Source of the DNA: Alistipes montrealensis
GTDB lineage: Bacteria; Bacteroidota; Bacteroidia; Bacteroidales; Rikenellaceae
Length of the DNA stretch: 64,000 nucleotides
Direction: 5' to 3'
Assembly: GCF_018362775.1 (NCBI RefSeq)
Contig: NZ_JAGYXY010000002.1
Location: 657,938 to 721,937 of the forward strand
Below the pieces are notes generated by a model, which was not told where the DNA came from, ran no database searches, and saw only the letters and a program-made list of their open reading frames with translations. The position numbers and the translations under genes were made by a program. Shown here piece after piece: positions 49,800-59,155 of the stretch (position 1 is the stretch's first letter; each line of letters begins with the position of its first letter).

Positions 49800-51017
49800 T
49801 CAGGCCCGCTTTTTAGCCGCCTTTTCCGCCACGGCCTTGTCCAGTTCGATGATGAAATCCGAAAGGACGTTCATGTAGTTGATGAAGGCGTCGTAAGCCG
49901 AGTCGTAGGGATTGAAATAGGAGTGTACGTCGCCGTCCGACAGCCACTTGGTAGCCATGTAGTAGAAATGGTCGGAGGTCTGCATGAAACTCCATACGTA
50001 GTCGAAATCGGGGTTTTTCAGCGCCGAGACCTTCTCTTTCTGGGCGTAGAGTTTCGAGAACGCCTCGTTCTGCAGTTCGTTGCCCAGCCATGCCGTCACG
50101 TCGCGCTCCTCGTCGGCCCACGACATCACGTGCGGGCAATGGAGCACGGCGACGGGTTGGTATTTCTTCGCGGCTTCGGTCACCGTGGCGAACTCCAGGC
50201 CGTTCTTCTTGGCGAGGATCGCTTTGGGCAGTGCGCGCATGAATTCGAAGATGCCCGTGTCGGCGGTCTGATGCTCGCCGAAGGTCTCGTAGTCCATAAA
50301 CAGGTTGATGACTTCGCCCGGCGTCTCGTCCGAGGCGAGCCACTGCACGTATTTCTCCGCCGTCAGGGGCCATTCGTCCCAGTTCTTGTTGGAGAAGCGG
50401 AAGGCGATGTCGTCCGAGAGCTTGTAGTTGCGCAGCAGCAGGCGCAGTTTCTGGTCGATGGCGTTGGCATAGACGTAGTTGGGCGATTTCCAGCCCAGTA
50501 CGTGCTTGGCGCCTTCGGCCAGCATCGTGCGGAAGCCCATGCCGGCCACCATCTCGCCGATCTCGTCCGAATAGATCAGCTCCGTGTTGCGGAATGCCGT
50601 GGGTTTCAGCCCGAATTCCTTTTTGATAAGGTTCGTGTGCAGCTTGACTTGCTCCGTAAAATCCTCCTTCGAAGCCAGCGAGGCCAGCGAATGGGAGTAG
50701 GTTTCGGCGAGGAACTCCACGCAACCCGTCGCAGCCAGTTCCTTGAACGAATCGAGGACCTCGGGGGCGAAGGCGCGGAACTGTTCGATGGCGATGCCCG
50801 TGATCGAGAACGAGCAGCGGAACTTGCCTTTGTTCTCCTTGATGAGTTTGAGCAGCAGGGCGTTCATCGGCAGGTAGCACTGGCGGGCGACCTTCTGCAT
50901 GATCGAACGGTTCATGAGGTCATCCAGGTAGTTGTGGTCCTTGCCCATGTTGAAGAAGCGGTATTTCTTCAGACGCCAGGGCTGGTGCACCTGAAAATAA
51001 AGACAGACGGTTTTCAT
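49800..51017 (-). CDS. Glycoside hydrolase family 57 (alpha-amylase / glucanotransferase type)
   Basis: A 405-residue cytoplasmic GH57 enzyme (no signal). It begins with the motif VCLYFQVHQPWRL (His and Gln). The Glu nucleophile lies in FRNTELIYSDEIG and the Asp acid in FMDYETFGEHQ. GH57 enzymes act on alpha-1,4 or 1,6-glucans by a retaining mechanism. It lies eight bases after the GT4 gene and is the last gene of the operon; trimming or transfer of glycogen chains is the likely role. Confidence 0.92.
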   Translation of the reverse strand: MKTVCLYFQVHQPWRLKKYRFFNMGKDHNYLDDLMNRSIMQKVARQCYLPMNALLLKLIKENKGKFRCSFSITGIAIEQFRAFAPEVLDSFKELAATGCVEFLAETYSHSLASLASKEDFTEQVKLHTNLIKKEFGLKPTAFRNTELIYSDEIGEMVAGMGFRTMLAEGAKHVLGWKSPNYVYANAIDQKLRLLLRNYKLSDDIAFRFSNKNWDEWPLTAEKYVQWLASDETPGEVINLFMDYETFGEHQTADTGIFEFMRALPKAILAKKNGLEFATVTEAAKKYQPVAVLHCPHVMSWADEERDVTAWLGNELQNEAFSKLYAQKEKVSALKNPDFDYVWSFMQTSDHFYYMATKWLSDGDVHSYFNPYDSAYDAFINYMNVLSDFIIELDKAVAEKAAKKRA

Positions 51018-51025
51018 GCGGGTTG

Positions 51026-52345
51026 CTATTTTAATTGTTTTTTATTCTCTTCGATCACGGCTTCGTAAACCGATTTGATCTTCGCCGCGGCGTCGTTCCA
51101 CTTGAGATTGGTCACCTCTTCGAGGCCTTTCGAGGCGAACATGTCCGACAGGGCCGGGTATTTGATCAGCCCGTAAATGGCGTCGGCCAGGGCGTCTACG
51201 TCCCAGTAGTCGACCTTCACGGCGTAATCCAGCACCTCGGCCACGCCGCTCTGCTTGGAGATGATCACCGGCACGTTCGAACGCATCGCTTCCAGCGGCG
51301 AGATGCCGAAGGGTTCCGAGACCGAGGGCATCACGTAGACATCCGACAGTTGGAACATCTTGTGTACGTCCTCGCCGCGGAGGAATCCCGTGAAGTGGAA
51401 ACGGTCGGCGATGCCCAGCCTTGCCACGCGGCGGATGACGTGGTTCATCATATCGCCCGAACCGGCCATCACGAAGCGTACGTTGGGAACCCGCTTGAGG
51501 ACCTTGGCGGCCGCTTCGACGAAGTAGTCGGGGCCTTTCTGGTAGGTGATACGGCCCAGGAACGTAACGATCTTGTCGTCGACGCCCCGCTCGGGCGTCT
51601 TGCCGCAGTTCTGGGCGAAACGCACGGCGTTGTGCACCGTGACGACCCGTTCGGCCGGAACGCCGTAGCGGTTGATGACGATATTGCGCGTGAGGTTCGA
51701 AACGGCGATCACGCGGTCGGCGGCGTGCATGCCGGCCCGCTCGATGGCGTAAACCTGCGAGTTGACGTTCTCGCCGCTGCGGTCGTATTCCGTGGCGTGC
51801 ATGTGCACCACCAGCGGTTTCCCGGAAACGCGTTTTGCGGCGATCCCGGCATAATAAGTAAGCCAGTCGTGGGCATGGATCACGTCGAATTGTCCTTCGA
51901 GGTCCTTGGCTACCTGCGCGGCGACCACCGCATAACGGGCCACCTCCTCCATGAGGTTGGCGCCGTACTTGCCCGAGAAGGTGTAACGCTGTTTCCAGGC
52001 GTCGGTCGTCGACCAGGTTTTACGCCCCGATTTGACGTATTGCTCGTGGTAGGTTTCGTACTCCTCGGGAGAGATATAGGGGACCATGTTCGAGTCGATG
52101 TGGATGAAGGACATCTTTTCCAGAATATCGTCCGCGCCGCTGCCCGTCGAGCCGTACATGGCCTCCACCTCGCTGGCGTTCACTACGTGCGTGAAACGCT
52201 GGTCCTCGTCGCCGTACGCGTGCGGGACAATGAAGGTTACGTCGACACCGTTGCGCGCCAGTCCGCGGGTCATTCCGTAGCAGGCCGTTCCCAATCCGCC
52301 CGCAATGTGGGGCGGAAACTCCCATCCGAACATTAAAACTCTCAT
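51026..52345 (-). CDS. GT4-type glycogen/starch synthase-like glycosyltransferase
   Basis: A 439-residue GT-B enzyme. N-terminal GWEFPPHIAGGLGTACYGMTRGL is the KxGGL-like loop of glucan synthases, VIHAHDWLTYYAGI the hinge, and LGRITYQKGPDYFVEAA with SVSEPFGISPLEAM (E-x7-E) the nucleotide-sugar site. It probably elongates or starts alpha-glucan chains from ADP- or UDP-glucose. It is the third gene of the operon; the 174-base gap upstream holds two hairpins. Confidence 0.91.
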   Translation of the reverse strand: MRVLMFGWEFPPHIAGGLGTACYGMTRGLARNGVDVTFIVPHAYGDEDQRFTHVVNASEVEAMYGSTGSGADDILEKMSFIHIDSNMVPYISPEEYETYHEQYVKSGRKTWSTTDAWKQRYTFSGKYGANLMEEVARYAVVAAQVAKDLEGQFDVIHAHDWLTYYAGIAAKRVSGKPLVVHMHATEYDRSGENVNSQVYAIERAGMHAADRVIAVSNLTRNIVINRYGVPAERVVTVHNAVRFAQNCGKTPERGVDDKIVTFLGRITYQKGPDYFVEAAAKVLKRVPNVRFVMAGSGDMMNHVIRRVARLGIADRFHFTGFLRGEDVHKMFQLSDVYVMPSVSEPFGISPLEAMRSNVPVIISKQSGVAEVLDYAVKVDYWDVDALADAIYGLIKYPALSDMFASKGLEEVTNLKWNDAAAKIKSVYEAVIEENKKQLK

Positions 52346-52445
52346 ACCTTATCCTTTTTGTAAATTTATATTTTCGGCGGCCTTTGCGCTATCGGCGGTC
52401 GGGTGTCTGCGGCTTTGGGCCGTGCTTCCGACTCTGACTTCTCTC

Positions 52446-52503
52446 CGAATCCCCTCCCTGGAAAGGGATTCGCCATCCGGCACAATTCCTCTTCACATTG
52501 TGC
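52446..52503. repeat. Two intergenic hairpins (possible dispersed element)
   Basis: In the 52346-52519 gap, CGAATCCC (52446-52453) pairs with GGGATTCG (52465-52472), and GCACAAT (52480-52486) pairs with ATTGTGC (52497-52503). The unit is not near a stop or a T run in the way of a terminator. It may be a short palindromic repeat unit. Confidence 0.4.
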
Positions 52504-52519
52504 GCCCGGGCTGTCGTTG

Positions 52520-54649
52520 TTATTTCTTCTTTTCTGTCCCTTTCTTCGCTGTCGTTTTCTTTACCGCCTTTTTTGTGGTTTTTTCTTCGCTCCGGGGCGT
52601 TTTCGCCGCTTTTGCGGCGGGTTCTTTCGCCCCTATCTTTATAGGAACGCTTTTTGGGGCCTTTGCAGTCTTCGGATGCGCTGTTTTCGAAAGTTTTTCC
52701 GACTTTTCGGTCTTCTCTTCCGGCTTGCGCGCCAGGATCATGCCGTGAATGTCCAGCAGGGCTGCAACGCTCCAGGCCTGTGAAATGGCTCCGCGCGGTG
52801 CGAACGGGGGATCGGCGTCGAAAAGTTCGCCGATCGAACCGATGCCGTAGGTCTGGATGTCCTCGTCGAATCCGGCCAGGGCTTCTTCAGCCTGCTGCAG
52901 GAACGCGTCGCCGTTGACATCGAAGCAGGCCCTGACGTAGAACGACAGCAGCCACGGCCATACCGAGCCGTTTTTGCCTGCGAAGTCGCGTTCGGCAGGC
53001 GTGCCCTCCTGCGAACCCTTGTAGAGCGGGTTGCGGGGCGAGAGCGTGCGCAGTCCTTTCGGTGTCAGGAGGTGCTGCCGCACCGTGCGGATCACCTCCA
53101 GTTGGATCTGTTCGTCGGGCATCTTGTAAGGCAGCGCGCAGGCGATGATCATGTTCGGGCGGATATCCGTCGATGCGCCGCCGCAGCCCACGTAGTCGGC
53201 CAGATAGCCTTCGGACAGGGGGAACAGCGCGTTGAACGACGCCGCGGTGCGCTCGGGAAGTTTTTCCCACGCCTTGACGAATTTTTTGTCGTCCGCCTCG
53301 CCGGCAAGCCGGAGTGTATAGCAGACGGCATTGTACCACAGGGCGTTGACCTCTACCTGGTAGCCGTTGCGCGGGGTGACGGACCGTCCGCCGACGACCG
53401 AGTTCATCCATGTGAGGGGAACTTCGTCTGATGCGGCCCATACGAGTCCGTTGTCGTTCAGTACGACGCGGCCCGCAATGCCCCGTTTATAGGCTTCGAG
53501 CACCTGCTTCATGGCCTCGCCGTAGTGTTTCCAGATTTTTTTCGCCCCGATGTGCGCTTCGAGCCGTTGGAGGGTCCAGAAAAACCATAAGGGAGCGTCT
53601 GCGGCTACTGCGGCCGACGTGTTCCCGGCGAACATGCCGTCCTGCATGTCGCGCACCATCGTGTCGAGCGCGTCGATGCAGTCCTCCTTGTGGTCCTGCT
53701 CCAGGGTGATTCCCGGCAGCGCCACAAAGGTCTGGCGGCCCGAAACCCCGTGCCACGGGTAGCCTGAGACCACTTCCGTGCGGTTGCCCGGACGGCGGAT
53801 CAGGAACTGGCGCGCCGAGTGCTCGAGGCAACTGATGAAGTCGATCTTGTGCGTGCGGCGCGCGATGGAGCCTTTGAAAACCTCTTCGATGGTTTTCGTC
53901 GAACCCATTTCGTCGAGCGATGCCGAGAAGATGATGCTTTCGCCCTTCTTGAGTTCGGTTTCGAAGTATCCCGTGGTCATCAGGTCCTCGTAGCCGTCGT
54001 AGCCCCGGGCGATGTCCTGGAGGTATTCGAAATTGTAGTACCAGTCGGGGGCCGGCACGAACTCCGCACCGGGTTTGCTGGTCTGCATGTAGAGCCACGG
54101 GAACGACCTGTAGAGGCGGCACTTTACGCCGTTGACCGCCGGGTAGGAGTGCCCGTCGGCCTCCATGTTGGCGTGGGTCAGCGCATGTTTGTCGCGAAAA
54201 GCGAGGAAGGGGCGCAGGCGCAGGCGCGTTTCGGAATGCGCGTCGACGAGCGTATAGCGGATCATCAGTTGCGTGCGCTTGTGAATCCACAGCATCTCCT
54301 TCCGGAGGATCACGCCGCCCACACGGTAGGTGATCGTGGGGGTGGGCGTGTACTCGAAATCGGTGATATATTTGTGGCCGCGCGGCTCGTAGGTTCCCTG
54401 GAAACGGTGCAACGCCAGGTTGAATGTCTGGTCGTGCTGGATAATCGTTTCGTCGAGCGCCGACAGCAGGACATAAGTCCGGTCGCTGTCGTCGATCGGG
54501 GCCACCATCAGGCCGTGGTAACGGCGGGTGTTGCAGCAGACGATGGTCGTGCTCATGTAACCGCCGATACGGTCCGTTGCAAGCATTTCGCGCTGGAGCG
54601 AGTACTCCAGATTGCCCAATTCGCTTTTGTCGAAAGTAAGTGCTGACAT
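52520..54649 (-). CDS. GH133 glycogen debranching enzyme with Lys-rich tail
   Basis: A 709-residue bacterial/archaeal-type amylo-alpha-1,6-glucosidase. The N-terminal sandwich starts with EYSLQREMLATDRIGGYMSTTIVCCNTRRYHGLMVAP, which is the family signature. The (alpha/alpha)6 barrel carries YPWHGVSGRQTFVALPG, FAGNTSAAVAADAPLWFFWTLQ, GLVWAASDEVPLTWMNS and NGYQVEVNALWYNAV with conserved acids. The last 68 residues (642-709) have 22 Lys with Ala, Thr, Pro and Glu, like a histone H1 tail. This tail is absent from the family core. The first gene upstream is the GT3-phosphorylase fusion. Confidence 0.93.
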   Translation of the reverse strand: MSALTFDKSELGNLEYSLQREMLATDRIGGYMSTTIVCCNTRRYHGLMVAPIDDSDRTYVLLSALDETIIQHDQTFNLALHRFQGTYEPRGHKYITDFEYTPTPTITYRVGGVILRKEMLWIHKRTQLMIRYTLVDAHSETRLRLRPFLAFRDKHALTHANMEADGHSYPAVNGVKCRLYRSFPWLYMQTSKPGAEFVPAPDWYYNFEYLQDIARGYDGYEDLMTTGYFETELKKGESIIFSASLDEMGSTKTIEEVFKGSIARRTHKIDFISCLEHSARQFLIRRPGNRTEVVSGYPWHGVSGRQTFVALPGITLEQDHKEDCIDALDTMVRDMQDGMFAGNTSAAVAADAPLWFFWTLQRLEAHIGAKKIWKHYGEAMKQVLEAYKRGIAGRVVLNDNGLVWAASDEVPLTWMNSVVGGRSVTPRNGYQVEVNALWYNAVCYTLRLAGEADDKKFVKAWEKLPERTAASFNALFPLSEGYLADYVGCGGASTDIRPNMIIACALPYKMPDEQIQLEVIRTVRQHLLTPKGLRTLSPRNPLYKGSQEGTPAERDFAGKNGSVWPWLLSFYVRACFDVNGDAFLQQAEEALAGFDEDIQTYGIGSIGELFDADPPFAPRGAISQAWSVAALLDIHGMILARKPEEKTEKSEKLSKTAHPKTAKAPKSVPIKIGAKEPAAKAAKTPRSEEKTTKKAVKKTTAKKGTEKKK

Positions 54650-54756
54650 ATCGCTTTAAAATACAGTTCGTCCATTAAAGATATTAAAATTCCCGGACTG
54701 TTACAACTAATTATTGCCCGATAACCCGAAATTAATACCTTTTTAACCTTTTTTTA

Positions 54757-57700
54757 TTAGGCCCACTTCACCAGCGCGAAATCCATGCGGTGGGGCAGGA
54801 GCGGGTTCGAGGGGTAGATACGCAGTGCCACGTCGAACATACCGGCCTCGTCGGGCATGTAGTTGAGCGTGTAGGTCACCTGGCTGCCGTCGACCTGCGT
54901 GCGCTCCAACTGGATCGTGCGGGTGACGTTGACCGACTCCCCGCCGACGATCTGGCGGGCGACGACCATCTCCACGCCGATGTCCTCGGGCCGGAGGTTG
55001 GCGATGTCGAGCGTCACGGCGAAGTGGTACGTTTCACCGACGCAGACGGCCTCCTTGTCGATTTTCACACGCTGCACGTCGACGATGCGCACCTGGTCCC
55101 AGGCGGCCGAAACCTTCCGTTTCCAGGCTGCGATCCCGCGCGCCGTACGGTAGGCGTCGGCGCACAATTCGCGTTTGCGAGCCGCGAGTTTGTCGTAGAA
55201 GCGTTCTTCGTAGTCGATCAGCATGCGGTTGGTCGTGAAGTTCGAGGCGATGTCCGCCACGCATTTCTTGACCGAAGACACCCATTCGTGGGGGATGTTG
55301 TCCGCATTGCGGGCATAGTATTTCGGGGCGATCTGCTCCTCGATGGTGTTGTAGATCATCTCGGCGTCGAGTTCGTCCTGGTAATGCTGGTCGGAGAAGG
55401 TGCGTTCCAGCGGAAGCATCCAGCCGGCGCCTTCCTTGTAGCCTTCGACCCACCAGCCGTCGAGTACCGAGAACTGCAATACGCCGTTCATCACGCACTT
55501 TTCGCCCGAGGTTCCCGAAGCTTCGAGGGGGCGTGTGGGCGTGTTCAGCCAAACGTCGACGCCCTGCACCATGCGGCGGGCGAGCTCCATGTCGTAGTTT
55601 TGCAGGAAGAGGATTTTACCCACGAACTGCGGCATGGCGGCCACTTCGACGATGCGCTTGATCAGGTCCTGTCCCGGCTTGTCGTTGGGGTGTGCCTTGC
55701 CGGCGAAAATGAACTGCACGGGGCGCTCCTTGTTGTTGACGATCGACGCCAGGCGGTCGAGGTTCGTGAAGAGCAGGTAGGCGCGCTTGTAGGTGGCGAA
55801 GCGGCGCGCGAAGCCGATGGTCAGCACGTCGGGCTTGAGGCCTTCGATGACCTGCAGCATCTGGCGCGGCGAGTCGAGGCGTACCTGTTTGGGGTCGCTG
55901 TAACGCCGGCGTATGTGCTTGATGAGTTTGTTTTTGAGCTTCATGCGCTCTTCCCACAGTTCCACGTCGGGAATGTTGTGCACCTTCTGCCAGGCGGGAA
56001 TGTCGTAGACGTGGCCTTCGAATCCGTCGGCGAAATAGCGGGCGTAGAGGTGGCGCAGCGACGAGGCGATCCAGGTCGGGAAGTGCACGCCGTTGGTAAC
56101 GTAGCCGATGTGCAGTTCGTTCTTGAAGTACCCCGGCCACATGTTGCCCAGGATCTCCTTCGAAACCTCGCCGTGGAGCCACGATACGCCGTTGACCTCC
56201 TGCGAGAGGTTGCAGGCCAGCACCGACATCGAGAATTTCTCGTTGGGGTCGTTGGGGTTGGTCTTGCCGAGGTTGATATACTGCTCCCAGGTGATGCCCA
56301 GCACGTCGGGATAGTGCGACATGTACTGGCGGATCATCGACTCGGGGAATGCGTCGTGGCCTGCGGGCACGGGAGTGTGCGTTGTAAAGAGCGACGAACT
56401 GCGTACCACCTCCAGCGCTTCGGAGAACGAGAGCTTGCGGTGGTTCACCAGGTCGCGGATGCGCTCGACGCCGATGAATGCGGCGTGGCCCTCGTTGCAG
56501 TGGAACACGTCGTGTTTGATGCCCAGTTTGCGCAGTGCGCGGATGCCGCCGATGCCCAGCAGGATCTCCTGCTTGAGGCGGTTTTCCCAGTCGCCTCCGT
56601 AGAGGTAGTGGGTGATTTGGCGGTCCTCCTCGAGGTTGTCCTCGATGTCGGCGTCGAGCAGGTAGAGGTCCGTGCGGCCTACCTGGCATTTCCAGACGTG
56701 CGCCGAGAGCGTACGGCCCGGGTAGGCGATGGTGATGGTCACCCAGTTGCCGGCTTCGTCGCGTACGGGCGAGATCGGCAGTTTATAGAAGTTCTGCGCT
56801 TCGTAGGTGGCCTCCTGCGCTCCCTGTGCCGAGAGCCGCTGGGTGAAATAGCCGTAGCGGTACAGAAGGCCCACGGCGGCCATCGGGACGTTCTTGTCCG
56901 AAGCCTCCTTCAGGTAGTCGCCGGCCAGGATGCCCAGGCCTCCCGAGTAGATTTTCAGCGACGAGTGCAGGCCGTACTCCATCGAGAAATACGAAATGGT
57001 CGTCGCCTTCGGGTCGGGCTTCTCGTTCATGTAGTCGCGGAACTGCGTGTGTACGGCGTCGAGCTGTGCAAGGAAATTCGTGTCCTTTTCGAGTTCTTTC
57101 ATCCGCTCGACGCTCATGTTGTCGAGGAAGGCGATCGGATTGCGCCCCGATTCGGCCCACAGCACGGGATCGATCCCTTCGAACAGGTCGCGGGCGCCGG
57201 GATTCCAGCACCACCAGAGGTTGCGCGACAGCTCTTCGAGGGCATGCAGCCGCTTGGGCAGCGTCTTGTCCACCATCATGCGGCTCCAGTTGGGTTTCTC
57301 GACGAAAAGCTGCTGGCGCACGAAGTTGATCTGCTCGGTTTTGGCGCCGCCGTCGAGCACGGCGCGGTTGGTGCGGACGACCGAACTCTCGACCGCCTCG
57401 GAATAGGCTTGTTCGTAAGCGGCGAAAAGGTGCTCCCAGAGCGCCGTCAGCGAGATTTCATACGCCGAGGTGCACTGTTCGTTGACGTGCTTTTCGTCCA
57501 GCAGGCTGAAGCGCAGCAGCGCTTCGGCGATCTTCTCCTCGACCTCCTTGTCGTTGTAGTCGTCGCGGCGGATGACCTCCACGCCTGCATGTTCGCGCTG
57601 CTTGTCGACCCAGATGCCGAACCCGGCCAGCGTCGTGGTAACGGTCGGGATCGAGAACGCCACCGATTCCAGCGGGGTATACCCCCACGGTTCGTAATAC

Positions 57701-59004
57701 GAAGGGAAAACCGTAATGTCCATGCCCACGAGCAGTTCGTAGTAATCCTTGTCGAAGATGCCGTCGGCCCGGTTGAGGTACGTGGGGACGAAGATCACCT
57801 TTACTTTCGATCCGGGGGCGGTGAGGTTGCTGTTCTTCAGCGCATTCACGATCGGGTCCCAGACCGGGTTTTCGAGGTAGTGGGTCGAATATTTGTACTG
57901 GTTTGCGTCGATGGGGTTCGAGGGGTCGGCCAGGTGCGCCTGCAGGTCGACGCGCGGGCCGCGGTTGCCTGCCGGTACGGTGATGTAGGCCAGCACCTCG
58001 CGGCGGAGTTTGTCCGAGGCGGCGAGTTTTTTCAGCGATTCGATGAAAACGTCGATGCCCTTGTTGCGGAACTCGTAGCGGCCGCTGGTCCCGACGATCA
58101 GCGGGTCGCCCGCGAATTTTTCGCCCAGGCAGGCTTCGGCCACCGTGATCATCGCTTTGCGGGCTTCGTCGCGCTTGGCGTAGTATTCGTCGCCGGTCCA
58201 GACGAAGTCGTTTTCGAATCCGTTGGGCGTCACGCCGTCCGGCTCGCGGCCCAGCAGGTATTTGCATTCGTTGGCCGTGATGTCGCTCACCGTCAGGAAG
58301 GCGTCGTGATACGTGGCGGCCATCTTCTCGATCGAGTGCTTGGCCGTGACGTTGAACTGGCGGGCCAGTTCGTCGGCGTTGAATTTCGTGAGGTCGTTAT
58401 AGAGCGGCAGGCGGTTGCCGGCGATGCAGCGGCCTATGACCGTGGCGTGGGTGGTGAACACCGTGGCGATGTAGGGGGCGCGGTTGCGCAGGTAGAGTCC
58501 GCCGGCAGCAGTCATCCACTCGTGGAAATGCGCGGCGGCCTTCTCTGCCGGCGACCCGAAAGTCTCGACATAGGAGGCGATCACGACGCCTGCGGCCCAG
58601 CCGAAGAGCACCGGCTCGACGTAGTCCCACTGGCCCGAGATCGAGTCTACGTGGTACGATTCCCAGAGGTTTTTGAGTATTTCGTCCTTGCGGGGGATCA
58701 GCGACGAGAAGTCGACCAGCACCACCGTCGGCTCGCCCTTGATCTTCCAGTGGCCTACGCGCACGCGGATGCCTTCGTTGTAAAGGCTTTGGCGCCACGC
58801 CTTGAGCAGATTGGGGTCCTCTTCGAACTCCGGGTTGACGCCCTCGTGCGAGAGGTCGGGGCCCAGCAGTACGTAGCGGTCTGCGAATTTGCGGGTTACG
58901 GTTTGTGCTTTGGTCGAGATGACAGTGTGTATGCCGCCGACCTTGTTACATACTTCCCAACTTACCTCGAACAGCAGGTCAGGGGAGTGTTTGGCGTTGC
59001 TCAT
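54757..59004 (-). CDS. GT3 glycogen synthase / alpha-glucan phosphorylase fusion
   Basis: A 1415-residue cytoplasmic enzyme. Residues 1 to about 560 form a GT3 glycogen synthase (DLLFEVSWEVCNKVGGIHTVI; AAHFHEWMTAAGGLYL; VFTTHATVIGRCIAGNRL; FPSYYEPWGYTPLESVAFSIPTVTTTLAG). From about 575 an alpha-glucan phosphorylase begins (ALEELSRNLWWCWNPGARDLF; ISYFSMEYGLHSSLKIYSGGLGILAGDYLKEASD) and carries the PLP Lys in SGEKCVMNGVLQFSVLDGWW. The first half builds alpha-1,4-glucan from nucleotide glucose, the second releases glucose 1-phosphate. The frame is continuous, with no stop between. It heads the glycogen operon and has a consensus promoter. Confidence 0.92.
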   Translation of the reverse strand: MSNAKHSPDLLFEVSWEVCNKVGGIHTVISTKAQTVTRKFADRYVLLGPDLSHEGVNPEFEEDPNLLKAWRQSLYNEGIRVRVGHWKIKGEPTVVLVDFSSLIPRKDEILKNLWESYHVDSISGQWDYVEPVLFGWAAGVVIASYVETFGSPAEKAAAHFHEWMTAAGGLYLRNRAPYIATVFTTHATVIGRCIAGNRLPLYNDLTKFNADELARQFNVTAKHSIEKMAATYHDAFLTVSDITANECKYLLGREPDGVTPNGFENDFVWTGDEYYAKRDEARKAMITVAEACLGEKFAGDPLIVGTSGRYEFRNKGIDVFIESLKKLAASDKLRREVLAYITVPAGNRGPRVDLQAHLADPSNPIDANQYKYSTHYLENPVWDPIVNALKNSNLTAPGSKVKVIFVPTYLNRADGIFDKDYYELLVGMDITVFPSYYEPWGYTPLESVAFSIPTVTTTLAGFGIWVDKQREHAGVEVIRRDDYNDKEVEEKIAEALLRFSLLDEKHVNEQCTSAYEISLTALWEHLFAAYEQAYSEAVESSVVRTNRAVLDGGAKTEQINFVRQQLFVEKPNWSRMMVDKTLPKRLHALEELSRNLWWCWNPGARDLFEGIDPVLWAESGRNPIAFLDNMSVERMKELEKDTNFLAQLDAVHTQFRDYMNEKPDPKATTISYFSMEYGLHSSLKIYSGGLGILAGDYLKEASDKNVPMAAVGLLYRYGYFTQRLSAQGAQEATYEAQNFYKLPISPVRDEAGNWVTITIAYPGRTLSAHVWKCQVGRTDLYLLDADIEDNLEEDRQITHYLYGGDWENRLKQEILLGIGGIRALRKLGIKHDVFHCNEGHAAFIGVERIRDLVNHRKLSFSEALEVVRSSSLFTTHTPVPAGHDAFPESMIRQYMSHYPDVLGITWEQYINLGKTNPNDPNEKFSMSVLACNLSQEVNGVSWLHGEVSKEILGNMWPGYFKNELHIGYVTNGVHFPTWIASSLRHLYARYFADGFEGHVYDIPAWQKVHNIPDVELWEERMKLKNKLIKHIRRRYSDPKQVRLDSPRQMLQVIEGLKPDVLTIGFARRFATYKRAYLLFTNLDRLASIVNNKERPVQFIFAGKAHPNDKPGQDLIKRIVEVAAMPQFVGKILFLQNYDMELARRMVQGVDVWLNTPTRPLEASGTSGEKCVMNGVLQFSVLDGWWVEGYKEGAGWMLPLERTFSDQHYQDELDAEMIYNTIEEQIAPKYYARNADNIPHEWVSSVKKCVADIASNFTTNRMLIDYEERFYDKLAARKRELCADAYRTARGIAAWKRKVSAAWDQVRIVDVQRVKIDKEAVCVGETYHFAVTLDIANLRPEDIGVEMVVARQIVGGESVNVTRTIQLERTQVDGSQVTYTLNYMPDEAGMFDVALRIYPSNPLLPHRMDFALVKWA

Positions 59005-59056
59005 ATACTTTTGCTAATTTATAATTTTCGTGACGAACAGAAACGGTTTTCGGCCA

Positions 59057-59087
59057 CAAAGGTAACACTTATATTTATATTAACCAA
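59057..59087 (-). promoter_or_regulatory. Promoter of the glycogen operon
   Basis: On the minus strand TTG (59087-59085), 20 bases, TACCTTTG (59064-59057); leader about 45 bases. Confidence 0.6.
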
Positions 59088-59155
59088 TCGGGTTTCAGTA
59101 TTTATAAAAAAATTTAAGAATAACTTAACATTTCAGTTTCACTTGGTTGCGGGCT

